Part shown: piece by piece, positions 32,700 to 43,434 of the stretch | How the letters are laid out: each line of letters opens with the position of its first letter | Numbering within the stretch: the stretch's first letter is position 1 | DNA from: Siphlonurus alternatus | Lineage: Eukaryota; Arthropoda; Insecta; Ephemeroptera; Siphlonuridae | Direction of reading: 5' to 3' | Assembly (NCBI GenBank): GCA_949825025.1 | Contig: OX463785.1 | Coordinates: 6,799,979 to 6,863,978, forward strand | DNA length: 64,000 nt | Translations under genes and position numbers: made by a program | Notes under the pieces: generated by a model | What the model was told of the DNA's origin: nothing | What the model saw: only the letters and a program-made list of their open reading frames with translations | Database searches by the model: none

Positions 32700-32905
32700 T
32701 AATTTAGTTTCTCGCTTTGTTTGCCAGGATTCGTGCTTTCTTTGTTCTGCCTAGTTTTTTTCTGCTCGTGGAGACGCTTTGTAACGTCCGAACATCGCAA
32801 TAATGACTCGGGGTCGTACCGTGGTCCTCAGGATTAGATACAGCCGCGATAAGTGCAGTGTGTGATGGTTTGAACAGCCTTCGCTTGAGTCACGTTGTAA
32901 AACAA
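32700..32905. other. GC-richer block upstream of sals exon 1
   Basis: Composition rises here, with several CpGs. No open frame, TATA or clear initiator could be assigned. It might be an enhancer, an alternative promoter or an old repeat. Confidence 0.3.
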
Positions 32906-33087
32906 CCATAAATTAATTTATTTTATTTTCATTGTATATTACTAAATTTACCTATATGGGAATTTTGTTTAATTCATAAATATACCATGCTAGCAAGTAT
33001 ATTATATATACTGTACAATATTAAGTTATTTTTCCTGAATTTTTAATTTAATTTCAATTGATGTAACCTCTATAACTCGAAGTTTGT

Positions 33088-33091
33088 AAAA

Positions 33092-33186
<95 letters not shown>

Positions 33187-33190
33187 AAAT
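33088..33190. repeat. (AAAT)n microsatellite
   Basis: About 25 copies of AAAT, with imperfect extension to about 33210. Confidence 0.97.
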
Positions 33191-33699
33191 AAATAAAATA
33201 ATAAAAAAAAATCTCTTTAAATTATATGGATTTAAATAACATGCATTTAATTATTAAAATGCATTCTTAAATTACAGAATCATAACCAATTCAAATAAAC
33301 TGATTTAGTAGTTTTCTTATGATGTGATTATGATGTGAAATGTGGAAATGTCGCTAAATTTTTGATATTATTTTAAAATTTAAATGCATTTCTGCATCAC
33401 AATTGTTACAGCTACATAGTTTATTCAATTCATTAATTTAAAATATTGATTTCCATGCGTTAGTTCTAATTTTAGACAATGCATGGACCAAAAAAAAATA
33501 AAACTCCATTTAATGCAAATAAACAAAGTTATTTTTTTCTTACATAAAATATTTGTTTTTCTAATTTTTGTGTTCAACACACACCGAGTTATAATTTTGT
33601 ACAAGAAAATCTTTTTTTAAGTCACCCAACATCAAAATCATAACCTTTACAGCAACAACAATGTTGTCTTAAAGCTCAAATTCAATGTTAAATTATACG

Positions 33700-33850
33700 G
33701 AAATGAGCTTTGCTGGCTCTGCGTGGGTGCACAGCCCGGACCTTGTAGCGACGTCACGCGTATTTATATCCTGGCAAGCAACTCGGCTGGAGCATATCGT
33801 GGTAGGAATGCCGTGTGGTGGCTCGCCTCAACTACACAAAATCGTCAGTA
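33700..33850 (+). promoter_or_regulatory. GC-rich block with CRE and TATA-like sequence
   Basis: GACGTCAC (about 33750) is followed by CGTATTTATATCC (TATA-like, about 33758-33768) and a GC-richer stretch. The 63-codon plus-strand frame over it (33685-33876) is not convincing as a gene. It shares general layout with the TATA block at 23115-23228. Confidence 0.25.
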
Positions 33851-33854
33851 AATT

Positions 33855-34070
33855 CAAAGATTTTGTAATAACATGATTAAAATTGACTGAAATTTATGAC
33901 GTGCTACTGTCAAAAGTAAGAATTTGAGTAGTGATGATTCCACGTGATCCCTCGACCCCCTCCCCCTAAATATCGAAATCAAAAGATTTTGTAATTATGA
34001 TTAAAATAGACTGAAATTTTTTGAGATTTTGAGTAGTGGTGGTTCCACGGGTATAACCAATAGTGCGATT
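33855..34070. repeat. Tandem duplication of about 130 bp
   Basis: Two units each contain CAAA.GATTTTGTAAT, GATTAAAAT.GACTGAAATTT, TTGAGTAGTG.TG.TTCCACG. The second unit is shorter and diverged. Confidence 0.65.
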
Positions 34071-34257
34071 TTTGCCATTAATTCCCTAACTAATATAGGG
34101 AGAAGGGTGCATGCATGATGCCCCGTCCCCTAAATATAGCAAAAATCCCTCCTTTTAAGTTATGAGAAATAATATTGACGATATATTATTAAAGCACGTT
34201 GTTATTATACCTTCCTCTCATCCAAAACCACTGAAGGCTGAAAACTGTACCCTTAAA

Positions 34258-34456
34258 GGCCGGTCGCAGACAGAATCGCATGATTTCGCAGCGTATGATA
34301 AAAAAAATAATTAAGAACCTATGCGATCAGCTGTGCGCGCGCACACAGCTTCGTATCGTATGCTATCGTATGATAAGAAATTTTAGAACCGGTTCTAAAT
34401 GAGAAACGAACGATCGTAGAAATAGCGAAATCATGCGATCCTGTCTGCGACCGGCC
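34258..34456. mobile_element. MITE of the GTCGCAGACAG family (best copy)
   Basis: The terminal inverted repeat begins GGCCGGTCGCAGACAG and is inverted at the right as CTGTCTGCGACCGGCC; subterminal GATTTCGC/GCGAAATC match as well, giving arms of about 30 bp. TTAAA and TAAA flank the two ends, so the target duplication may be TAA or TAAA. The interior holds AGAACCGGTTCT (34385-34396). Confidence 0.9.
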
Positions 34457-34499
34457 TAAAATTATTATTAAAAAAAAAAACAAACAAACAATAAAACCT

Positions 34500-36940
34500 T
34501 ATTACTTTCAGGTCGTATTGAATGAACAATGATTAATTTTGGTAATTTTGGAGGTGTATACACAATCAAGTGTTGATATATATATAATGACTTGTATTTT
34601 GTCAAAATTTTATTGAGTTTTACAAAATTACCACGAATCAATAATTTATTGATTTTTTTTATAGATTAATAAACTAAAATACACAGATTAAATAATTAAA
34701 TTTATATAAATTAATAAAATATAAATTTTCTTATTATTTTAAACTTATTTATTAAATTTCAATATTTAGTAATGAGATCATTGGAATTATCTAGATTTTA
34801 AATTCTACTTTTCAGGCGTTCATAACATACAATTAAAGTAAAGAAAAAATCTGGATTGAAATTGTTGGAACACTTATTATTTTTCTTTCTTCTCTTTCTG
34901 TCAACTCTGACTTATGATAATCAGAACAATTATGCGTATAGAAGAGAAATTAATTAAAATTATTTTATAATTAAATTTACAATTTAGAGTTATAAAAAGT
35001 TTCATTAAAATTCAATTTGAGTAAATTTAATTTTAATTACAAAACTTTCAATTTATTAATTAAAAGGTAATTAAGAACATTTTCACTAAAGTCTGTGACT
35101 GCGCATATAAAAAGAGTTAATTGTTGAGCTAACAATAAAAAAGTCACCTGCATGTGACGTCAAAGTATTATATTTACGGTCATCACAACGATCTGCAGCA
35201 TGCCAAATGTCATTCACGGCTTGGAGAGAATCTCATCAAAATAAATAAATAATTATTGTGTCTTCTTCACGTGGAAGAATAAAGCTGGTATAATAATTAT
35301 ATATAATAATTATTTGGTAAAATATTATTAATTATTATGAGGGCATACATGACCAAAATGTGTCAATTGCCCCAAAATACCAACCAATCAATCATTGGTA
35401 AAATATTATAATTTTAATGATAATTAATAAATTGTATGGTAAACTAATTTAAGTGCACTTACGTTGTCGACTTTTCTCAAAAATTTCGTTGTCTTAACTT
35501 GATATCTTATATTTATATTAATTTATAAGCACTCGAGGTTGCCTTATTAAAAAAATCACCTAAATTTTATTGTTTTCTTTAAAAGTGTAAAATAATAAAA
35601 TTAGTACTACCGAATAAAAAAGAGAATACTGAATTCTCAATGTGTGCCTGTATTTTATTTATTTTTTCAATCTTCTATGTCAATTGAACTCTGAGCTACA
35701 ATATTCTAAAGTCGAAGCACATACTCTTTTTTTTTTTTTTTAAACGATAGTAGTTTGTTAATTGTTTTTATAATAGAAGCTTCCATCTCGTCACTTCAAT
35801 TTTTTTATGCAATTCTAAACCTTATTTTAATAAAACCTAAAGGTCAAATTTACATAAAATTGTTTACATTTTGAGGTGACGTTATTATAACTAATTGATA
35901 AGTGTCACCTGGAAATTTTATTTTTTAAATAAAATTTAAATTTTAGAGTACGCGTTTTACGATATAAAATCACCGATGCATTCAAGAGCCGGCGTTAACG
36001 CTATATAATTTTATTTTATTGCATACAATTTTAACAAGAAAATTTCATCCCTACATAAACTCGCATGCAATAAATAGAAAACATTGTATCGTGTAATATA
36101 CTGAGTTAAGAATTGAGATTTTCTGTGCTTGTTTTAAAAAATAAACAAATCTATGTGTTATCTTTCCTGAAAACAAGTCACTGGTGGTGCTTAGCTTTCA
36201 TCTAAAAGTAATTATAATAATCTTCTCGAAACTAATCAATCAACGTCAGAATTTTATCCGGACTTTTTTTTCCTGTCACATTTACCATCAACTCAAAAAA
36301 TAATTAAAACTGCTTGTTATTTTATTTAATAATCCTTTTTTTAATTTAATTTTTGATCAAGATAAAATAAAGAATCAGGAGTCGCATGTAAATAATTTTA
36401 CGGTTAATTCAAAGCCTCGTGTGGTAAAATAACCATGTCAACAGCTGATGCAATAAAGCTCAAAATTATCTTTGTTATATAGGAAAATTCAACCTTATTG
36501 TATTATTTGAAGCATTTAGAGCGTGAAATTCACAATTCTTTGTATATTTTTCGGAGTTTAAATTTGTGTTTTTAAAATATAATATCAAATGATGTAGAGT
36601 ATTTTAAAGTCACAAAATGAATTACAGATTAATACTTGAAAGGTGTATATTTTTGATTAATTAAAAAAAAAACGATTAATAAATATGTACAATTATAATT
36701 ATTATATAAATAAATTTTATACTATTTTTATTTTTGAAAATAAATCCCATTATCATCATGACAAAATTATAATCAAATATATACAATTAACATTATAAAT
36801 TCTGTCGGTGTATACGTAAATGAAAATCTAATTACAAATCCTTTCTTAAATTAATCAATTCATTAACTTAATGTAAATTACATATACTATAGAAATTACT
36901 AAATTAGATTCTATATAAAAATTTTAATTAATTTATTATT
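34500..36940. other. AT-rich non-coding sequence
   Basis: Presumed sals 5' intron. No exon, fold-back or array recognised. Confidence 0.45.
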
Positions 36941-36943
36941 TAC

Positions 36944-37024
36944 CTTAGGAATATAGACGATGACGATGAAAATTTATAAGACACTGACGTTACAGACTTC
37001 TATCCTTTTTGAATCTCTAAAACT
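36944..37024 (-). other. Candidate non-coding first exon (5' UTR) of sals
   Basis: On the minus strand an initiator-like TCAGTT (+1 near 37024) follows a TATA-like TATAGAAA (37039-37046, closer than usual). Eighty-one bases on, CCTAAG|GTAAAT is a reasonable donor. Sals coding exon 1 starts with ATG exactly at its acceptor, which requires an upstream non-coding exon on this strand, and this is the best candidate seen. The block (to about 37160) is locally GC-richer. Confidence 0.35.
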
Positions 37025-37637
37025 GACTGGCTCTCTCATTTCTATAGCATACACAAACATACACAGCAGCGCCTCTCTCCTCCACCACCACCACCATGCT
37101 GCTATTTCTGTGCTTCTCTGACGCAATTGCTGACTCAAACCAAATCTTAAAGACTTTTCTTCACTACCGAGAGATGAGATGATGCCAAACTATGTAGAAC
37201 GTACTAAAGGTACATCACATTTTTCTAACATCTTTATATTTTTATTGGCAATCATCATATTATAATTTGGAAATTCTTTTAATTTTTTTTTTAAAAAATG
37301 TTTCATATTTTAAAACAATAAATATAGTTGTTAGAAGAAAAAGAAGGAAAAATGATGAAAGATGAAATTCTTATTTTGAGATTGAAACTTAATACTCTTG
37401 TCATAAAATATATTTATATTTAAAATAAGATTCTACGTACTAATATTTATTGTTATTGCAATAATTATTGTTGAAAATTGATTTGTTTTTATAGGTTTCC
37501 TGTGAGAAGCTGCGGTAGGGTGCCCCTGGAAGTTATATAATACTGCACCGCGCTACAGCGATGTACGAAAAGTTGCGGACTTTCCAGGCGCGAAGGAATC
37601 TGTATTCGTTAATTCGTTAATATGACGACGTGTACAA

Positions 37638-37803
37638 GCAGGCGCGGATATCCGGGGGGGGGGGGGGGGGGAAACGACATTTTGAATTTAACATGGCCAA
37701 TATAGGCATTTTCCTCACTACAATTTTTTTTAACATGGGTCTTATGAAGTTTTGAAGAGGGCCCCCACCGAAATTTGGTTCTGGATTCTCGCCTGCGTAC
37801 AGT
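37638..37803. mobile_element. G-rich short MITE (third copy)
   Basis: Left end GCAGGCGCGGATATCC followed by 18 G; right end GGATTCTCGCCTGCGTAC with a GGGCCCCC stretch inside. It belongs to the same family as 19155-19340 and 32368-32470. Confidence 0.75.
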
Positions 37804-38065
37804 GTTATTCTTTTGAGGAGTCATCAATACAATGGAACCGTATTAAACACCATCATGTGAATGTAGTAGTGGGGTAGAGAATTTCAATTAAAATATTTTG
37901 ATAGTGTAATAAAATTTGCAGTTCTTAGTATTTTTAAATTAACTATATGACGGAGTAAGCGTGACTGATTGTGCATTTTATAGATGCAGGAAACAAAAAA
38001 TGCATTCTCATTTAAATTAAAAAAACAGCCCTTTTTTCCTTTAATCTAAAATACAATTTTTCTAC

Positions 38066-38334
38066 TTTAAGGGTAAGGTAACGCCACCAATGTTAAAAAA
38101 AATCCCTCACACAAAAATTCTGAAAAAAATTTAAAATGTTCTCCTCTACACCCCCTATCAGTAGCTAAAATATCAGGTATACAAATTCGATCTAGTTTTT
38201 GAGTTATGAATTTGTATACCTGATATTTTAGCTACTGATAGGGGGTGTAGAGGAGAACATTTTAAATTTTTTTCAGAATTTTTGTGTGAGGGATTTTTTT
38301 TAACATTGGTGGCGTTACCTTACCCTTAAAGATA
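38066..38334. mobile_element. Near-perfect fold-back, family C
   Basis: Arms of about 125-130 bp are almost exact reverse complements. They start TTTAAGGGTAAGGTAACGCC and contain CCTCTACACCCCCTATCAGT and ATATCAGGTATACAAATTC around a short loop. It is the youngest-looking copy of family C. Confidence 0.93.
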
Positions 38335-39017
38335 CTGGATAGAATACATTATACACTGTATTGAATATCTGTAACATGAAAATTTGATGGAAATTTCAGT
38401 TTTCATCATCTCATAAAGGTATATATTATTTCCAGAATTGTCCTGGAATTGAAAGCTTTCAACGACCAATAAAAAAATTATAAATTTCAAATTTACCAAA
38501 AATTAAGATAATCCAATTAAGTGATCAACTTTTTTTTCAGTTTCTGAGATTGTGGACATTACTTTAGGCTAAAAATCAGCTTATACTAGTAGTATTATGA
38601 TATATTTCAGCTAAAAATATATGAAACTAAAATAAAGATCACACACTACAAAAAAATATTAATAAAAGACTGGTAATTTAGGTTTTGTGATATTTGTATT
38701 ATTGTAAAAAAGAACACACTACATTATTTTTCAACAATAAATTTCAACAGAAGAAAGTTTTTTTTTGACTCGTCATCACAATAAAAATTCACATCTCAAA
38801 TTAACTCTCACACTGCGACATTCACCAACATGTGGACTTAATTAGTCAAAGCAAAGTCTTCTACCGTCCGCTGCAACTCCACGCGTTTCTCTCTCGGCCA
38901 ATAAGAGCGAGTGTTTGTAATTTTCCACCAATAATTGAAGGTGTTACAAATGCATTGAATAGTTGCAACAAACTGTATGGTCTTTTGCATACAAAAAACA
39001 GAAATGGTCACACTTAA

Positions 39018-39392
39018 AAAGGAAGGTAACACAGATCAGCTGATCAGCATAGTCCCATTTGATTAACATGTAAACCTTAGCAGACACACAAAAATTCTGA
39101 AAAAAAAAAAAAAGACAAATTTCAATACCCAAAGCCACAGAAAAACTTTCAAGACAGTTATTCTAGCCGTTTTTTAGATTAATTGTTTAGTTTGGCTCCC
39201 CATGGGAAAGCCCTATGCAAAAAATTTAATTAAAAGAAATTGGCTTGAATAATTATTTTGAAATTTTTCTGTGGTGTTTAGGCACTAAAATTTGTCTCTC
39301 AAAAATTTTTCAAATCTTTTGTCTGCTTAAGTTTACATGCTAATCAAATAGGACTACATCGATCAGCTGATCCATGTTACCTTCCTCTTAAC
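39018..39392. mobile_element. Fold-back element, family D
   Basis: Left arm AAGGAAGGTAACA.AGATCAGCTGATC...TTTGATTAACATGTAAAC; right arm GTTTACATGCTAATCAAAT...GATCAGCTGATCCATGTTACCTTCCT. Inner arms pair less well (CACAGAAAAA/TTTTTCTGTG). Confidence 0.82.
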
Positions 39393-39412
39393 TCTTGGTA
39401 AGTATAACAATT

Positions 39413-39590
39413 CAGGCTACGTTTTTTTATTCCAAAGTCAAATATCAGTGATATCTGCTTCCCCCACCACATATGACACAGGATGGATAGAAAGCTTAAT
39501 CTTTCTTGATGTTACTATATTTCTGATCATGCAAATAAATGTGGAGTGGGAGATGATATTTGGCTAAATAAAAAAACGTAGCCTGTTTAG
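39413..39590. mobile_element. MITE, family E
   Basis: Terminal inverted repeats CAGGCTACGTTTTTTTATT (left) and AATAAAAAAACGTAGCCTG (right) match exactly over 19 bases; CAAATATCA/TGATATTTG match inside. Non-coding. Confidence 0.85.
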
Positions 39591-39599
39591 TTCCTGTAT

Positions 39600-42295
39600 T
39601 TGTCACTTTGGTCCAATTGGCGCACAGTAATTTCCAGGAATAGATCCTATAGATATAATATAGAGACTTTCAAGAGTTCCCTGATGGAAAATATTTCACA
39701 ATAAACCATACAATGTTAAAATTGTTGTCTTTGAAAGATATTTATCTTTTAAATTCCCATTTAAATGTCTTCAGAATCAAGAACATATTTTAAAACTTGA
39801 AAACAACAATTTCACATAAGTTTAGATAGGACGGTGGGAACACTGGGAAAAACAGCCAGCTTGAAGTCTCTATTAGGATGGCATTAATTTTTAACACAGG
39901 CATTTTTGGGCACTGCCCTCAATAGAAAAAGGACCCTTCATATAGATTTATGGATCTTATACCCTGGAAATTTTCTATGAATTTGGTAAACATACAATTA
40001 AAAATAAACAATTAAAATAGAAGACTTTGGTTTAAAATTTTACATTTTTAAAAACATTTTTTAAATTTATTTTTGTATCAGCAAAACTGATTTTATATAT
40101 TATTGCATTTTGTACAATTATTTCTAAGTTTAATCGCCAGCTATTTTGATTAAATTACAAAATAATAATAACAAAAATTATTGATATGCAGTTAAATACA
40201 ATTTACAATAAATACTGTTAACTTTGATTTAATAAAATTTAAATATTAAATAAATAATTAAATTAATAATAAATAAATCAAGTACTAAAATTTTACATGC
40301 TTAAGTACATTGATTTTTTTTTTAGTAAATTTTTTCTTCATATAAGTTAAATAAAATGAGTATATAATAATTATCAGATTTTGTTCAATTAGCAGTTAAG
40401 TAAATTAGCTGCAATAATTATACAATATAAAATAAAAACATACTGTAATAATAATATATCAAAGATCTGTATCACGAAAAAAACTAAATAAAATTTTCAA
40501 ACAATAAATAATAATTCATTTAAAAACTCACTTGTTTCTAAATATAGCTGACTTCTGACCTCTAATTTGAAGCAAAAATCTAAACACTTCTTGTGGGCAT
40601 TCGTCCATTGGGGGGCAGCACAAAGGAACATATTTGATAATAAACCCTAATTAGTAAATGCTTTCTTATTGTCAATTGTATTTTTTAATTAAAGCTTAGT
40701 AGGCCTATGATTATTTTAAAATTAAACAACATAATTTATTGATAGGGTACATGATAGGCATTTTTATATTTACAAATTATGATAAAATTCTATTGAAAAT
40801 AAGTATTGACAACAAAGATTCATAACCGAAGACCAGGAATTAAATATTAACTATAAATCGTTACAAAAATTGTACGAGATTTTATACTTATTTAAAAGCA
40901 TTTAAATTTTGTTATTTTTAATTTGTTAATTAGAAAAGACAGTAAAATATTCAGATCAAAATTGCTTTTCTAATACTTCTTAAATAAATTCACCTATATA
41001 ATAAGATTACTTATAAATTATTGAGAACAATGTCTTCAATCTAAAATAATTAGGAAAAAAAGAAGAGATAAAAATTCAGAACAAATACTTCTTGAGATTC
41101 AGAAACCCCCAAATTGTAATTAACTGAATTAACATATCAATTAAGCTAATTAACCCAGTTATTTGCCTTACAGTACCCTACATAATATTATGTATATTTT
41201 TTTATAATTATAAAAAAAAATACAAATAAATAACTTTTTGGCTACGCCATTTGAGAAATTATAACAATACAAAAAAAGACCCAACTTTGTTAAGTCAACA
41301 ATTAGTTAATTTGTTCCTTTGTACTACCACAACAATGGTATGCCCTCCCCCAGTCCGGCTGGGGACCCAAACATCAACAATCACAACATCAACAACAATG
41401 GGGGATAAAACTGCTGCTTTCTCTTTTCGTTGAAGCTACCATGCTCTGCATTATTATGTAGCTATTGTCTAGGATTTATCAATTTACAGTTTTCAAGCTT
41501 TGCTTTTTTATTCACTTACAACCATTTGTTGTTTATTTTCTGCAAATATAAAAAACACACTTTTCCTACCTTTAATTTTAAAAAACAACACACATCTCTT
41601 CTTCATTAACACTGCTATTTTTTAAAAAATTAAATAAAGTAATATAGGATAAAATATATAGTTAAAAAAAAAACTGGCAATTTTTAAGCATTGTTTAAAT
41701 AATTATATCAATACATAGTTTAGGGAATTTTAAATATAAGCAATTGTAATTTGATTATATGACAGCTAAATTAAATTATAGAATATTTAGCTTAATTATC
41801 TCATTTACATATCAATTAAAGCAATTTCTTTTTCTTTAAATATATGGGTATACATGGGTATATATAAAATTATTCCATATTACTTAATTTAAAATTGTAA
41901 TAGCTTAATTATTAAGGCTTAATGAGATGTAAAATATATATATTTATTTTTAAAATATGAAAAAACTGGTTCAGTTGTACTTATATGCCTAGTAGAATGA
42001 TATAAAAAATTAGGCATTATAAATATACTTTTGTCACACCGTCACTCTAACAATAAAAATGTCCTCAAAGTCAATTAATTACGACTGTCACTTTTTTTAT
42101 TTTATTTTCTATCACCACTCATGCGTTGCTTCAAGTCGATGTTTGTTTTTATCATCTAGGAGGACTGCAAATACGAACACAGCTTACATTTTTAATATTT
42201 TTGTACGGTCTTCTTAATTTTAACAATAATTTGAGAGTAATATTTGAATCTTTGTCATGTCACAAAAAAGAAAAAAAGGATGTGTTCCTTGGATA
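39600..42295. other. AT-rich non-coding sequence between genes
   Basis: No gene, array or fold-back recognised. A small CCCAGTCCGGCTGGG hairpin lies near 41350. The plus-strand frame at 41251-41433 has no support. Confidence 0.45.
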
Positions 42296-42307
42296 ATTTT
42301 CTCAATA

Positions 42308-42500
42308 ATATATCGTCCGGAATAATGAGCTATCTGCTTATCACGATCTCTTTGCAATAATGAGCTATCTACTATTTCAGGTGAGTACAGTATGAATAGC
42401 TATAACATAAAGTTTATTGTTGCGCTCAACTGAAATAGCAGATAGCTCATTAATTATTACAACAAAATAGCTCATTATTCCGGACGAGGAACGATATAGC
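42308..42500. mobile_element. MITE, family F
   Basis: Arms TATCGTCCGGAATAATGAGC and inverted ATAGCTCATTATTCCGGACG, with further pairing through AGATAGCTCAT / ATGAGCTATCT. Non-coding. Confidence 0.82.
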
Positions 42501-43327
42501 GTCTAGTTTGCCAATTTCAACTTGGTATAATTTATAGATTGATGATAGCAATCTATTTTCTGGTAACATATCAAAATGAGATTGGCGGTCTATGTAAATT
42601 GTACCATGTTGAGATCCGTGAGCTAGACGATACTAGCGTTGAAGAATAGTTTGGACAATATATCAACGCTATTGTAATTTCTTACTTGGTCAAGAAAATT
42701 TTCCTTGGGCATAACTATCCAAATTTTATTGGCACTTAATAAATTTCTAATGAAACAAAAATTAGAGAAATAGTGAAGTGACATATTTAGGAGTTTTAAA
42801 ATAATTCAAAGAAATAATTATTTCAATTGCAAATTCTTCATTAACTTCAATGCATTCTATTTTATCCACTCTCAGAATTTTTGGTACCTGATTTTTTTAA
42901 TTTTGTAAAAGTGGAACTATAAAAATAATATATATTGGAAATGCCAAAAATTTGAATAAATCTTTTTAACTTTATGCGTACGAGATAATTGATTGTAACT
43001 ATTTTGTATCATTAGTAAGACATTTAAATTATGCCTTTTGTGATTGCAATATTCCAATTATTAATTTAAAAAATATTTTTATATTCTTTACAGTTTTCTG
43101 TAGAAGAAAATGTATATGCTCCCTTAAGCTCACACACATAATAAAAAATTATAAACAACAAACATTAAATATATTGATTGTGATGTATCGGTATATACAG
43201 AAAAAGAAGACAAATTTACAATAAAAATTGAGATCTGGTGCCGCTAGCTGTGTTGTGTTTGCCGCCCCCCCGTTCATCATACCAGTGTCTCGAGTACGGG
43301 TTGAGGCATGAGTAGCGACGACCGGCC

Positions 43328-43434
43328 TCAGTCCTGGGGGGGATGTACCTCGTCGTACTGCGCGAACTTGAGGAACACTTGCTCCAGCGTTGTCTGAGAG
43401 AAACAATACTCCTCAACGTCCATCTCGGCCTTGG
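43328..43434 (-). CDS. ABCA exon 23 (C terminus and stop)
   Basis: Acceptor TTGTTTACAG|CCAAGG; phase 1 in. It encodes [35 protein letters not shown] and [16 protein letters not shown] is the conserved C-terminal ABCA motif. Confidence 0.93.
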
